Notes: generated by a model from the letters alone, not told the origin. Positions 1-8,469 are shown, counted from the stretch's first letter. The stretch: 64,000 nucleotides of DNA from Metabacillus endolithicus (GCF_023078335.1 NZ_CP095550.1:4012001-4076000); one strand, 5' to 3'. Numbers and translations: made by a program.

Positions 1-1205
1 TAAACACCCACTGGGGTGGTGTAGTTGAAAACAATCACTTTGGAACTCATGAATTCATGATGCTATGTGATTTTTTAGGTTGTGAGCCTTATATTTGCGG
101 AAACGTGGGCAGTGGTACTGTTCAAGAAATGTCTGAATGGGTTGAATATATGACATTTGACGGTGAGTCTCCAATGGCCAACTGGCGCCAAGAGAATGGT
201 AGAGAAAAGCCTTGGGAGCTTACATACTTTGGTGTAGGTAACGAAAACTGGGGCTGTGGCGGAAATATGCGTCCTGAATATTATGCAGATCTATACCGTC
301 GTTACCAAACATATGTAAGAAATTATGGAAATAATAAAATCTATAAAATTGCCGGTGGAGCAAACGTAGATGACTATAATTGGACAGAAGTGTTAATGCG
401 TGAAGCAGGGCGCTTAATGGATGGATTAAGTCTTCACTACTATACAATTCCTGGTGAATTCTGGACAGGTAAAGGATCAGCAACAGGCTTTCCTGAGGAT
501 GAGTGGTTCATCACGATGCAAAAAGCACTGCACATGGATGAATTAATTACAAAGCATAGCACGATCATGGATAAATATGACCCAGAAAAACGTGTTGGTA
601 TGATTATAGATGAATGGGGTACATGGTTTGATGTTGAGGAAGGAACAAATCCAGGATTTCTTTATCAGCAAAACACGATTCGTGATGCATTAGTTGCTGC
701 CGTCCACTTTCATATTTTCCATAAGCATAGTGATCGTGTTCAAATGACAAATATTGCCCAAACAGTAAATGTTCTTCAAGCAATGGTGTTAACAGAAGGA
801 GAAAAAATGATTCTTACTCCTACTTACCATGTATTTGATATGTATAAAGTACACCAAGATGCAACAGTACTCTCAGTTGATGCTACTGTTGGAAAATACA
901 AATACAATGGTCAAGAAGTTGATCAAGTATCTGTTTCAGCATCTCAAGATAAAAACGGCAAAGTTAACATCAGCTTATACAATATTGATCATAAAGAATC
1001 TGCAGCATTATCTCTTCAACTTCGTGGATTGAAAGAGGTTAGTAGTATTACTGGTACGATTTTAACTGCTGAAACGATTGATGCACACAATACGTTCGAG
1101 CAGCCAGAAGTAGTAGCTCCAGCTGAATTTACACAATTCACTGTAAGTAATGGTCAACTTGATGTAACATTACCACCGATGTCTGTTGTCTTGTTAACGA
1201 TTTAA
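1..1205 (+). CDS. abfA: Alpha-L-arabinofuranosidase, GH51 (5' truncated)
   Basis: Intracellular enzyme that removes terminal arabinofuranosyl residues from arabino-oligosaccharides. The reading frame is open from base 3 and enters with [19 protein letters not shown], the conserved N-terminal GH51 region, so the true start lies upstream of the window. The acid/base Glu is in [11 protein letters not shown] and the nucleophile Glu in [10 protein letters not shown]. The C-terminal part after about residue 290 of the visible protein is the usual all-beta domain ending in [11 protein letters not shown]. It pairs functionally with the secreted endo-arabinanase 460 bp downstream. The family is certain; the exact paralogue (AbfA or Abf2 type) cannot be decided from a partial protein. 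Confidence 0.93.
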   Translation, partial: NTHWGGVVENNHFGTHEFMMLCDFLGCEPYICGNVGSGTVQEMSEWVEYMTFDGESPMANWRQENGREKPWELTYFGVGNENWGCGGNMRPEYYADLYRRYQTYVRNYGNNKIYKIAGGANVDDYNWTEVLMREAGRLMDGLSLHYYTIPGEFWTGKGSATGFPEDEWFITMQKALHMDELITKHSTIMDKYDPEKRVGMIIDEWGTWFDVEEGTNPGFLYQQNTIRDALVAAVHFHIFHKHSDRVQMTNIAQTVNVLQAMVLTEGEKMILTPTYHVFDMYKVHQDATVLSVDATVGKYKYNGQEVDQVSVSASQDKNGKVNISLYNIDHKESAALSLQLRGLKEVSSITGTILTAETIDAHNTFEQPEVVAPAEFTQFTVSNGQLDVTLPPMSVVLLTI

Positions 1206-1221
1206 TGTAGAAAGGAAGTAA

Positions 1222-1482
1222 ATGATTATGACAACCAACGTATGTAAAGGCTGTTCTGGAAATGTCATTATCAAAAAAGAAGAAGTAGATAGAATCCTTT
1301 CTAAGCACTTACCAGACAATTTAATTGTTTCTGATGAGGTCTATAAAAATCGTCTAGAAGCTTGTCAAGATTGTCCTTCGTTTGTTTACGGAACAACTTG
1401 TTCATATAGTGGATGTTTAGTGGAGTACAGAGCTAAGTTTACAAGTAAAAATTGTCCAAATCCTGCAGGTGCTAAGTGGTAG
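1222..1482 (+). CDS. Small cysteine-rich protein, DUF6171-like
   Basis: An 86-residue soluble protein with two CxxC pairs (VCKGC and ACQDC) and further Cys in TTCSYSGCL and KNCPNP, a pattern typical of a small zinc-binding or rubredoxin-like fold. It follows the arabinofuranosidase stop by 16 bp, with GAAAGGAAG just before the ATG, so the two are probably cotranscribed; a second in-frame ATG lies two codons in. I associate it with the DUF6171 family from memory only. No function is known to me, and a role in arabinan use would be inferred from position alone. Confidence 0.75.
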   Translation: MIMTTNVCKGCSGNVIIKKEEVDRILSKHLPDNLIVSDEVYKNRLEACQDCPSFVYGTTCSYSGCLVEYRAKFTSKNCPNPAGAKW

Positions 1483-1522
1483 GTCATCAATTCTGAATTT
1501 TTTATACATCTCGTTAATGCAT

Positions 1523-1575
1523 AAGATATACATCTCATACCCTATTTTCTGGGCAAAGATGTATATCTTTTTTCT
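1523..1575 (+). terminator. Rho-independent terminator after abf operon
   Basis: Perfect 13-bp inverted repeat, AAGATATACATCT at 1523-1535 and AGATGTATATCTT at 1557-1569, followed by a T-rich tail. It ends the transcript of the arabinofuranosidase and the Cys-rich protein. Confidence 0.85.
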
Positions 1576-1580
1576 TTATT

Positions 1581-1595
1581 TTGAAAGCGTTTTAA
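1581..1595 (+). promoter_or_regulatory. Candidate cre (CcpA) site
   Basis: TTGAAAGCGTTTTAA matches the Bacillus cre consensus WTGNAARCGNWWWCA at every position but the penultimate one. It lies 67 bp before abnA, so carbon catabolite repression of arabinanase is expected, as known for B. subtilis abnA. Confidence 0.55.
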
Positions 1596-1602
1596 GGAGG
1601 TG

Positions 1603-1662
1603 ATGGGTTTCATTACTGGTGTTAACAATAGCTTGAATAAATGTGAAGAGGAGATGAATTAA
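1603..1662 (+). CDS. Possible 19-codon leader peptide upstream of abnA
   Basis: A tiny ORF (MGFITGVNNSLNKCEEEMN) is preceded by TTAAGGAGGTG, a near-perfect anti-16S match. Its TAA overlaps the abnA ATG as TAATG, the arrangement of translationally coupled genes. The gap from AAGGAGG to ATG is only 2 nt, shorter than ideal, so initiation may be weak. abnA has its own AGAGGAGA site inside this ORF. It may equally be chance. Confidence 0.3.
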   Translation: MGFITGVNNSLNKCEEEMN

Positions 1663-2621
1663 TGAAACAAATGAAAAAACTACTCATTCTTTCGGTTATC
1701 TTGTGTGTGCTAAATATACAAGTAACAGCAAGTGCCGCTTTTTGGAATGTAACAGGGGAGAAAATGATTCACGACCCTTCTATTATTAAAGAGGGGAATT
1801 CATGGTATGTATTTGGAACTGGTGAAGCAGGAAAAAATGGAATTCGTGTATTACGTTCTGATAATGGTGTTAATTGGTACACTACACCTGTTATTTTCCC
1901 TACTGCGCCATCATGGTGGAAAACCTATGTCCCAAATCATGAATCAAATCAATGGGCACCTGATATTCAATATTATAATGGAAGATATTGGCTCTATTAC
2001 TCGGTTTCTAGTTTTGGATCGAATAATTCATTAATCGGCCTTTTATCAACGGAAAGTATAACTTCTGGACAATGGCGAGATGATGGATTAGTTGTTCGCT
2101 CAACAAGTTCAAGTAACTTTAATGCCATTGACGGGGATCTTGTTATTGATAAAGACGGTAATCCTTGGCTATCTTACGGATCTTTTTGGAGTGGGATTAA
2201 GCTTACACGCCTAGATAAAAATACAATGAAACCTACTGGTACTGTCTATTCAATTGCAACTCGACCAAATTCCCCTAATAATGCAATCGAAGCACCTAGC
2301 ATTACTTATAAAGATGGATATTATTATTTGTTTGTTTCATTTGACAGATGTTGCCAAGGAGTGGATAGTACGTACAAAATTGCCTACGGAAGATCTAAAA
2401 CTATTACTGGACCATATCTTGATAAAAATGGAGTAAGTATGATGAATGGTGGAGGTACAATTTTTGATGCCGGAAACAGTAGATGGAAAGGTCCGGGCCA
2501 TCAGGACATATACAACAACAATGTCATTGTGAGACATTCTTATGATGCAGAAAATAACGGGATGCCAACCTTATTAATCAATGATTTGTATTGGGATTCT
2601 CAAGGCTGGCCTTCTTACTAA
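1662..2621 (+). CDS. abnA: Secreted endo-1,5-alpha-L-arabinanase, GH43
   Basis: Cleaves the alpha-1,5 backbone of arabinan outside the cell; 319 aa, close to B. subtilis AbnA (323 aa). A Sec signal peptide occupies residues 1-25 (KK, hydrophobic LLILSVILCVL, cleavage near TASA). The GH43 five-blade propeller follows, with catalytic-base Asp38 in HDPSI, the pKa-modulating Asp157 in NAIDGDL and the acid Glu210 in NAIEAPSI. The His in GPGHQD fits the metal-site residue of this family. AAGAGGAGATGAATTA precedes the ATG. Products would feed the GH51 enzyme encoded upstream. Confidence 0.95.
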   Translation: MKQMKKLLILSVILCVLNIQVTASAAFWNVTGEKMIHDPSIIKEGNSWYVFGTGEAGKNGIRVLRSDNGVNWYTTPVIFPTAPSWWKTYVPNHESNQWAPDIQYYNGRYWLYYSVSSFGSNNSLIGLLSTESITSGQWRDDGLVVRSTSSSNFNAIDGDLVIDKDGNPWLSYGSFWSGIKLTRLDKNTMKPTGTVYSIATRPNSPNNAIEAPSITYKDGYYYLFVSFDRCCQGVDSTYKIAYGRSKTITGPYLDKNGVSMMNGGGTIFDAGNSRWKGPGHQDIYNNNVIVRHSYDAENNGMPTLLINDLYWDSQGWPSY

Positions 2622-2626
2622 TTTTT

Positions 2627-2656
2627 AAGGGTGGTGATTTTTCACCACCTTTTATT
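2627..2656 (+). terminator. Terminator after abnA
   Basis: GGTGGTGA at 2630-2637 and TCACCACC at 2642-2649 form an 8-bp stem with a 4-nt loop, followed by TTTTATT. Confidence 0.85.
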
Positions 2657-2980
2657 GTAGAGATAAGTGTGAGTCCGCGTTTCTTCATTATTAAAATAAG
2701 ATCTTTATTTAGGGCACATTTCTAGCCATAATAACTATAATAAAAGTAGGTATGTGGTCAGTTAAAGAATATGACAGTTGACATATAATATTTGCAATTA
2801 GAATAACCATGTGATCTAATAAAGATGTTCACTTTTTATACCAATTCATATAAAAACTATATCGTCTGTATTTTTTAAAAAATAGAAAGAAAAAACAAAG
2901 TTGCTACAGCAACTATTGGTATGATCAAATTTGGTATACCTCTTTCTTAAATGAAAATTCTTGATGAAAAGGTGAGCGAC
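2657..2980. other. AT-rich intergenic region before murB
   Basis: No ORF with a ribosome binding site, no RNA gene and no clear hairpin seen. It must hold the murB promoter. Confidence 0.6.
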
Positions 2981-3904
2981 ATGAGCAATTTAGTAAACAT
3001 GAAAAGCATATTAAAAGATGTGTTGGAGATTAACGATATAAGGTTTTATGAACCAGTAAAGAATTATACCTTTACAAAACTTGGTGGGGAAGCAGATGTA
3101 TTGATTACACCTTCAACATTTGAAGAAATCCAATTGATCTACAGAAAAGCAAAAGAAAACAAAGTACCAATCACGATTATCGGAAATGGCACAAATTTAA
3201 TTGTAAAAGATAGTGGAATTGCTGGACTGGTTATAAGCTTGAAAAAGCTAAATGAAGTAAAAGTAAATGGTCATATCATAAAAGCGCAAGCAGGTGCTAA
3301 CATTATCGATGTCTCAAGGATCGCGTTAAATGAAACATTATCTGGTCTTGAGTTTGCCTGCGGAATTCCAGGGACAGTAGGTGGGGCACTTTGTATGAAT
3401 GCTGGAGCATATGGTGGCCAAATATCGGATGTATTAAAAAGAGCTACAGTCTTAACAGAATCAGGAGAGCTACTTCTTTTAGAAAAAGAAGATCTTTTGT
3501 TAGGCTACAGGAAAAGCATTATATCCCAAAATAACTATGTTGTGTTACAAGCAGAATTTGAACTACAGCATGGTCATTATCTTCAAATAAAAGAAAAGAT
3601 GGATGAAAATACTAGACTAAGAGAGCAAAAGCAGCCGCTTGAGTACCCATCATGTGGAAGTGTCTTCAAAAGACCACCAGGATACTTTGCTGGAAAACTA
3701 ATACAGGATTCTGGTCTTCAAGGATTGAGAATAGGAGGGGCAGAGGTCTCAACGAAGCATGCTGGATTTATCGTAAATGTTGATTCTGCAACTGCAAAGG
3801 ACTATACAGATCTTATTCAAGTGATTCAAAAAACAGTCAAAGAGAAATATGGTGTTAACCTGGAAACAGAAGTGATTGTTATAGGTAAGGAAGATGAGAT
3901 ATAA
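2981..3904 (+). CDS. murB: UDP-N-acetylenolpyruvoylglucosamine reductase
   Basis: FAD enzyme that reduces UDP-GlcNAc-enolpyruvate to UDP-MurNAc in peptidoglycan synthesis. The FAD-binding PCMH signatures GNGTNLIV and CGIPGTVGGALCMNAGAYGG and the proton-donor Ser in SCGSVFKRPPG are all present, as is the C-terminal MurB domain. I chose the ATG at 2981 (307 aa) because AAAAGGTGAG sits 6-7 nt before it; an in-frame ATG at 2951 has no such site. It stands alone rather than in a division operon, so it is probably a second MurB, as in several Bacillus species. Its end overlaps the longest version of the next ORF. Confidence 0.93.
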   Translation: MSNLVNMKSILKDVLEINDIRFYEPVKNYTFTKLGGEADVLITPSTFEEIQLIYRKAKENKVPITIIGNGTNLIVKDSGIAGLVISLKKLNEVKVNGHIIKAQAGANIIDVSRIALNETLSGLEFACGIPGTVGGALCMNAGAYGGQISDVLKRATVLTESGELLLLEKEDLLLGYRKSIISQNNYVVLQAEFELQHGHYLQIKEKMDENTRLREQKQPLEYPSCGSVFKRPPGYFAGKLIQDSGLQGLRIGGAEVSTKHAGFIVNVDSATAKDYTDLIQVIQKTVKEKYGVNLETEVIVIGKEDEI

Positions 3905-3926
3905 ATCAATATTAGGAGTGATTATA

Positions 3927-4802
3927 TTGACTAAGGAAACTTCAGAAGCACTTCAAAGAAGTGTAAAAGACCATTGGTATGTTAAATATGAAGAGGTAGG
4001 CTTTCCATCGATTCAAAAGGGATGGATATTGCCCGTTGACCGTTGGAAGGATTTTGATCCATTTATTTTAATGGCTGAGGATTGGTTTAAAAGAGGGACA
4101 TTTTCCGATCATCCTCATCGTGGCTTTCAGACAATCACATATGTAGTAGATGGACGTTTGGAGCATATTGACAATGCTGGAGGAAGAGATATTTTAGAGC
4201 CGGGAGATGTTCAATATATGAACGCCGGGTGGGCGGCAAGGCATGCCGAGGAAGGTGTAGGAGATGATATTGCACATACATTACAGCTTTGGTTAAACCT
4301 GCCGAAACATTTAAAACAAACAGAGACTTCTTATCAAAATATTTATAGTGAGGATGCACCTGTTGTTTCGATTGAAGGAGGATCGGTTAAAGTATTTTCA
4401 GGAGATATTGCAGGTGTTAAGGGTCCGATGAATTCCATTGTTCCGATAACATTAACAGAAATTACTTTATCAGAAGGAGCACAATATGTTCATCGTTTAC
4501 CAGAAACACATAATAGCTTCTTTTACGTTTTATCAGGTGATATGACATTTGGAGAAAACAAGGTAGAGTTAAAAAAGCATGGTGTAGGTACATTAACTTA
4601 TAACGATGAAGGAAACGAAAAAAACATAAGTGAGTTTGTGATAAAAGCAAATAGCAGGCGTTCAAAAGTACTTGTTTATTCAGGAACACCAATAAAAGAA
4701 GAAATCGTTCCATATGGTCCTTTTGTGATGAATACAATGGAAGAAATTAAACAAGCATATCGAGATTACCATAATGGAAAATTTGGACCGGCAGCTAGAT
4801 AA
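3927..4802 (+). CDS. Pirin family protein
   Basis: Bicupin of the pirin family, 291 aa from a TTG start that is preceded by TTAGGAGTG; an upstream ATG at 3894 lies inside murB and lacks a ribosome binding site. The N-terminal cupin carries the metal ligands in DHPHRGFQTITYVVDG and the later His of AARHAEE; the C-terminal pirin cupin follows from about residue 165. Some pirins oxidise quercetin with Fe or other metals, but many have no known substrate. It follows murB by 22 bp and may be cotranscribed. The function is not predictable beyond the family. Confidence 0.88.
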   Translation: MTKETSEALQRSVKDHWYVKYEEVGFPSIQKGWILPVDRWKDFDPFILMAEDWFKRGTFSDHPHRGFQTITYVVDGRLEHIDNAGGRDILEPGDVQYMNAGWAARHAEEGVGDDIAHTLQLWLNLPKHLKQTETSYQNIYSEDAPVVSIEGGSVKVFSGDIAGVKGPMNSIVPITLTEITLSEGAQYVHRLPETHNSFFYVLSGDMTFGENKVELKKHGVGTLTYNDEGNEKNISEFVIKANSRRSKVLVYSGTPIKEEIVPYGPFVMNTMEEIKQAYRDYHNGKFGPAAR

Positions 4803-4825
4803 AAAATAAGCTGCATTTACTGAAG

Positions 4826-4853
4826 GTTTCTACGACAAAAGTCGTAGAAAAGC
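4826..4853. repeat. Hairpin after pirin gene
   Basis: TTTCTACGAC and GTCGTAGAAA form a perfect 10-bp stem around AAAA. No T-run follows, so it is a weak terminator or an mRNA 3'-end stabiliser. Confidence 0.5.
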
Positions 4854-4929
4854 CTCCTGTAAAATCATTCTTTTAAAGGAATATTTCAACCTGAATTTAT
4901 TGTATAGTAAGTTCAAGGAGGTAGTAACA

Positions 4930-5277
4930 ATGGTTGATGTGGCGATAATCTCTAAGAACCCGCATATTCAAAGAAGCTTAAGTTTATTCATTCATGCTCA
5001 TTCAACTCTTAACTTGATTTACAATCATGACAATCAGCATGAGGTCTTTAAAATACTTGATAGACTTAAAAAGGTAGTTGTCCTGTTAGATTTAGAAGTA
5101 GGTAACTTAAAACAAATTTTAGATCTTTATTCAACGAAGCACCACATAATACTGTATACTCATTCAAAGGACTTTTTGGAAATTAGTCAACTTCTTCAAA
5201 CATATAATGTGAAATATTTTAATGTTTACACGAAACCGGATTGTATATATCATACGATTAAGGAGCTTGCAGAATAG
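4930..5277 (+). CDS. Orphan receiver-like (pseudo-REC) protein
   Basis: 115 aa from the ATG at 4930, which has AAGGAGG 8 nt upstream. The pattern resembles a stand-alone CheY/NarL-type receiver: a beta strand VDVAIIS, alternating helices and strands, VVVLLDLEV with Asp54 where the phospho-acceptor should be, then HIILYTHSKD and a late Lys in VYTKPD. The acidic pair at the end of strand 1 is replaced by Ser-Lys-Asn, so Mg-dependent phosphorylation looks unlikely. There is no output domain and no kinase beside it. It is probably a degenerate receiver acting through protein contacts; the family is inferred from pattern only. Confidence 0.65.
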   Translation: MVDVAIISKNPHIQRSLSLFIHAHSTLNLIYNHDNQHEVFKILDRLKKVVVLLDLEVGNLKQILDLYSTKHHIILYTHSKDFLEISQLLQTYNVKYFNVYTKPDCIYHTIKELAE

Positions 5278-5308
5278 ATGGTTGCTATAACAACTAAGTA
5301 GAGAAAAT

Positions 5309-5373
5309 AAAGTTGGTGAGGAGGAGTAAACTGATTATACCTCCAAGCTAAAAAGCTTTACTCACCAAACTTT
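5309..5373. terminator. Long nested hairpin between convergent genes
   Basis: AAAGTTGGTGAG pairs with CTCACCAAACTTT with one bulge, enclosing a second dyad GGAGG and CCTCC. It overlaps the 3' end of the minus-strand regulator and could end both transcripts, although no strong T-tract is seen on either side. Confidence 0.4.
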
Positions 5374-5996
5374 ATGATGAATTTACAATGATTGTCACCT
5401 TCAGTTCGGCAACAAGTTCTATTTATTTGATTAACACCTAGAACGTCTTTGAACATGCTTGTTTCACATCGACATGCCATTTTAAATTCTTTTGCAACTG
5501 AGAGAATGGGACAGTTATATTCTGTTAGCTCGAATGTATCATCATCTATTTTAGAAACATCAGCCATATATCCTTTTTCGTTCTGAAGCTTTACAAGTTC
5601 ATTTACCTTCTCAGCTGGTGTAGTTTTATTGATTATTTTGTTGCTATATTCTTTAATTAAACGTGTTTCTCTCTTTTTAAAGAGTAGCTCTATAGATTCT
5701 TCACCGTGTATATCTTTAATATCATGAAGAAATTCAAGGCTGATTCCTTCATAGTTTTTAGGGAAATATTGCTCTGATTTATCTGACAAAGAATATGTTT
5801 GGAGAGGTCTACCCATCGGCTGTTTTACTTCCTTAGAAGAGATGAAACCTTCTTTCTCTAGACTTAAAAGATGCTTTCTTACTGCCATGTGAGTAATTCC
5901 TAATTCATCTGTTAGTTCATTAACAGTCATTGATTGTTCTTTTTTTAATAAGTGAAGAATCTTGTCCTTTGTTGTACTATTTTGAATCGAATTCAT
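5358..5996 (-). CDS. SufR-like HTH regulator with C-terminal cysteine-rich domain
   Basis: 212 aa. Residues 1-75 form a DeoR/ArsR-type winged helix (TVNELTDELGITHMAVRKHL, then EKEGFISS and the wing MGRPLQTYSL). The C-terminal part ends with CPILSVAKEF, ACRCETSMF, NRTCCRTEGDNHCKF, a Cys layout like SufR and related Fe-S-sensing regulators. It is divergent from sodA, and the shared intergenic region has two copies of one 18-bp dyad (6045-6062, 6170-6187). Inference: an Fe-S or redox sensor that controls itself and sodA. The family call is good; the ligand and targets are inferred. Confidence 0.82.
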   Translation of the reverse strand: MNSIQNSTTKDKILHLLKKEQSMTVNELTDELGITHMAVRKHLLSLEKEGFISSKEVKQPMGRPLQTYSLSDKSEQYFPKNYEGISLEFLHDIKDIHGEESIELLFKKRETRLIKEYSNKIINKTTPAEKVNELVKLQNEKGYMADVSKIDDDTFELTEYNCPILSVAKEFKMACRCETSMFKDVLGVNQINRTCCRTEGDNHCKFIIKFGE

Positions 5997-6044
5997 ACTA
6001 AAACCTCCATTTATAATACGGAGAAGATATGGTGTGAAAAATAA

Positions 6045-6062
6045 TTATACCATATAGTATAA
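6045..6062. promoter_or_regulatory. Operator copy 1, TTATAC-N6-GTATAA
   Basis: Perfect 6-bp dyad with a 6-bp spacer, 48 bp before the start codon of the SufR-like gene. It has the same half-sites and spacing as the site at 6170-6187. Confidence 0.55.
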
Positions 6063-6169
6063 AATGTTTGAAGAAATGTTCATCTAGCTGACTTTCTCTT
6101 TTTTATAATCGTGTTTAAGCAAATTATTTGATCTTTAAAAAAGTTTTGTTTATTCTTTATTTATACTTA

Positions 6170-6187
6170 TTATACTATTAAGTATAA
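6170..6187. promoter_or_regulatory. Operator copy 2, TTATAC-N6-GTATAA, over the sodA promoter
   Basis: Same half-sites and spacer length as 6045-6062. It sits inside a larger perfect 11-bp inverted repeat (6159-6169 with 6179-6189) and covers the likely sodA -10 (TATACT at 6171-6176). Binding here would repress sodA. Confidence 0.55.
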
Positions 6188-6217
6188 ATAATAGTGAATT
6201 ATTGGAGGATGGAAAAA

Positions 6218-6839
6218 ATGACAACTTATTCTTTACCGACTTTATCGTATAGCTTTGATGCACTTGAGCCTCATATTGATCAGCGCACAATGGAAATTCA
6301 TCACGGAAAACATCATCAAACATATGTTAATAACTTAAATGCTGCACTTGAAGGAAAAGCAGATTTGCAAGCAAAATCACTTGAGGAGCTATTAAGTAAT
6401 TTAGACGCTGTTCCAGAACAAATTAGAACGGCTGTTAGAAATAATGGTGGTGGTCATTTAAATCATTCATTATTCTGGGAGGTTATTGCACCTTCTGGTA
6501 ATGACCAAACTCCTACAGGAGAATTAGCAGCTGCAATAAACAGTGCATTTGGAAGCTTTGAGAGCTTTAAAGAAGCATTCACTAAAGCGGCAACAACACG
6601 CTTTGGATCAGGTTGGGCTTGGCTTGTAGTTGATCAAAATGGAAACCTTCAAGTAACAAGTACAGCTAACCAAGACAACCCAATTATGGATGGTCAACAA
6701 GCCATTTTAGGGGCTTGATGTTTGGGAGCATGCTTACTATTTGAACTACCAAAACAGAAGACCTGACTATATTTCAAGCTTTTTTAACATGATTAATTGG
6801 AATGTAGTAGCAGAAAAATTTAAAAAACTAAATAAATAA
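6218..6839 (+). pseudogene. sodA: Superoxide dismutase (Mn/Fe), frameshifted
   Basis: Dismutates superoxide in the cytosol. The ATG at 6218 follows TTGGAGG; the N-terminal domain has [11 protein letters not shown] and the ligand region [10 protein letters not shown], then [11 protein letters not shown]. Frame is lost in the GGGG run near 6710, giving a premature TGA. Removing one G restores [20 protein letters not shown] and a 206-residue protein of normal length ending at 6839. The shift removes the last two metal ligands (Asp and His of DVWEH), so the gene as written would be inactive. Repair is so clean that a base-calling error is more likely than decay. It is divergent from the SufR-like regulator. 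Confidence 0.9.
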
Positions 6840-6854
6840 TCAATGAGTTTTATG

Positions 6855-6886
6855 AATAAGGTGTCTAAAAAGGCACCTTATTTGCT
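6855..6886 (+). terminator. Terminator after sodA
   Basis: AATAAGGTG at 6855-6863 pairs with CACCTTATT at 6874-6882, followed by TGCTGTTT; the T-tract is weak. Confidence 0.6.
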
Positions 6887-7047
6887 GTTTAAATGAAAGT
6901 TTCCTTATGTGAAACAGAAGGAATTGAAAAAAAGGTTGTTTTTATTAGCGAAGAAGGAAAATAGCGATTGAGCATGTTATTGTTAACTATGAAATATGAA
7001 CATTTTATCATCTCACACACAAGCTTTTTCAAATAGGAGGGTAAAAC

Positions 7048-7593
7048 ATGAAACTTGTTGGTATATCAGGTTCAATCATTGGTTCAAAAACAGCAAAGGC
7101 AGTTAATGAAGTATTAATGGCAGCAAAAGCTTTAGATCAGAATATTGAAGTTGAATTCATTGATTTAAAGGATTATGAAGTTGAATTTGTGAAGGGCACT
7201 CCACTGTCTTCCTACAATCAAGACACAATTAAGGTTGTAAACACAATCCAATCAGCTGACTTTCTTGTTTTTGGAACTCCGATCTATCAGGCTTCTATCC
7301 CGGGTGTCTTGAAAAATCTGTTTGATCATTTACCTATTGATGCATTTAAGTCAAAGGTGACAGGAATGATTACAACGGCTGGTACAGACAAACATTTTCT
7401 TGTAACAGAATATCACCTAAAGCCAATTTTGATCTATTTAAAAGGAGTGGTTCCTGTTAGAAATGTATTCCTTCAAAACTCAGATTTTAATAAAGAAAAT
7501 GAAATAATTAATGATGATATTACGAATCGAATTCACGAATTGGCAAAGGAGATGATTTTTCTCCAAAAATCACTAAAGGACTCGGATGCTTAA
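7048..7593 (+). CDS. NADPH-dependent FMN reductase family protein
   Basis: 181-aa flavodoxin-fold protein of the SsuE/azoreductase type. The phosphate-binding loop SGSIIGSKTAKAVN is at the N-terminus and FGTPIYQASIPGVLKNLFDHL is the typical FMN-isoalloxazine segment; MITTAGTDKHF follows. The start has AGGAGGG 7 nt upstream. It stands alone, between sodA and a long non-coding stretch, so no sulfonate-use partner is present. It probably reduces FMN or quinones with NADPH; the substrate is unknown. Confidence 0.88.
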   Translation: MKLVGISGSIIGSKTAKAVNEVLMAAKALDQNIEVEFIDLKDYEVEFVKGTPLSSYNQDTIKVVNTIQSADFLVFGTPIYQASIPGVLKNLFDHLPIDAFKSKVTGMITTAGTDKHFLVTEYHLKPILIYLKGVVPVRNVFLQNSDFNKENEIINDDITNRIHELAKEMIFLQKSLKDSDA

Positions 7594-7677
7594 CAGTTGA
7601 ATGATAAAAAGAAAAGTACCGGGACGAGAATTGTAAGAGTTTCGGTTTCCGAATACAAAACTAAATTAGCACGGAGT

Positions 7678-7716
7678 AGCAGTCCTGTTCGTACTGAATA
7701 AGACTGCTTCTTTTTG
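7678..7716 (+). terminator. Terminator after the FMN reductase gene
   Basis: AGCAGTC at 7678-7684 and GACTGCT at 7702-7708, followed by TCTTTTTG. Confidence 0.65.
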
Positions 7717-7729
7717 TTTTTATATATGG

Positions 7730-7945
7730 GGGTAATTAACGGAGTTTTTCCGGTTAGACGATGAATGGAACTCGGTTTGGGGGAAATAAGTGGATTTTTT
7801 CCGGTTAAGCAAAGTAAAATGGTCCATTTTTATCTTTTTCGATTAAATAGGCGTAATCTTTCCATTTATTTAATCTATTTTTCGTGCTATTTCATCATTA
7901 AGAGGAATTATTCCGCTTGTTTTAATAGCTTATTTCCTGGAGATT
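7730..7945. repeat. Cluster of degenerate short repeats
   Basis: At least four imperfect copies of a motif like GNGGANTTTTTCCGSTTA occur close together, for example ACGGAGTTTTTCCGGTTAG, GTGGATTTTTTCCGGTTAAG and AGAGGAATTATTCCGCTTG. Each has a small inner dyad (GGA and TCC). No convincing ORF covers them. They look like a decayed interspersed repeat family. Confidence 0.5.
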
Positions 7946-8469
7946 CTTGAAGATTTGGAAAACGCTTATTCGTGTGCTTATCTTGGTACAAAGGTCTCCA
8001 AGCATTTTCTTTGCTGATTTATTTGTCAAACTTTTAATCTTAGTGCGAAATACTATAAGAGAAGCAGTGTTAATTCGCATTTTGTCCTCTAAAACCGAAC
8101 ATTTTAGAGAAATTGTCCGGTTTTTCTTATCAACTTTTTTGATAACAAATATAAACGGATTGTTTTTTAGAGTTCTGATCAAAATGTAAGTGTTTTCTTT
8201 TATGTTGTATGTTTTACACAAGGAGGAAGCAAAATCTTTGTATATGTGCTACATTGTAGAAATCTTATGTAAAATTGTAAAATATTTGTAAAGAAACAGT
8301 GTAGATCGTTAATTTGTTTAGACTGTATAACTATAGGGGTTTTTCTTTAAAACTTTTCCCTTTCATGAGCCTAAAGTTATTGACGTAATAGCTATGAAAA
8401 AAGTATTATCAAATAATGAAATCTTAAAGTTATGTGTTTAAAAAAGAAAATATAAGCTTAGGAGAAATT
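7946..8469. other. Non-coding stretch before putP
   Basis: Open frames on both strands (about 80 and 99 codons) lack ribosome binding sites and plausible protein composition. I see no gene here; the putP promoter or a leader RNA should lie toward the right end. Confidence 0.5.

Noticed and set aside
6045..6187. PerR or Fur box upstream of sodA
   Set aside because: The dyads read TTATAC-N6-GTATAA, which fits neither the PerR box (TTATAATNATTATAA) nor the Fur box.
6893..6964. 23-codon ORF after sodA
   Set aside because: No ribosome binding site and no recognisable protein; it lies just after a terminator.
7922..8221. Opposing ORFs of 99 and 80 codons
   Set aside because: No ribosome binding site, low-complexity composition and mutual overlap; AT-rich chance frames.
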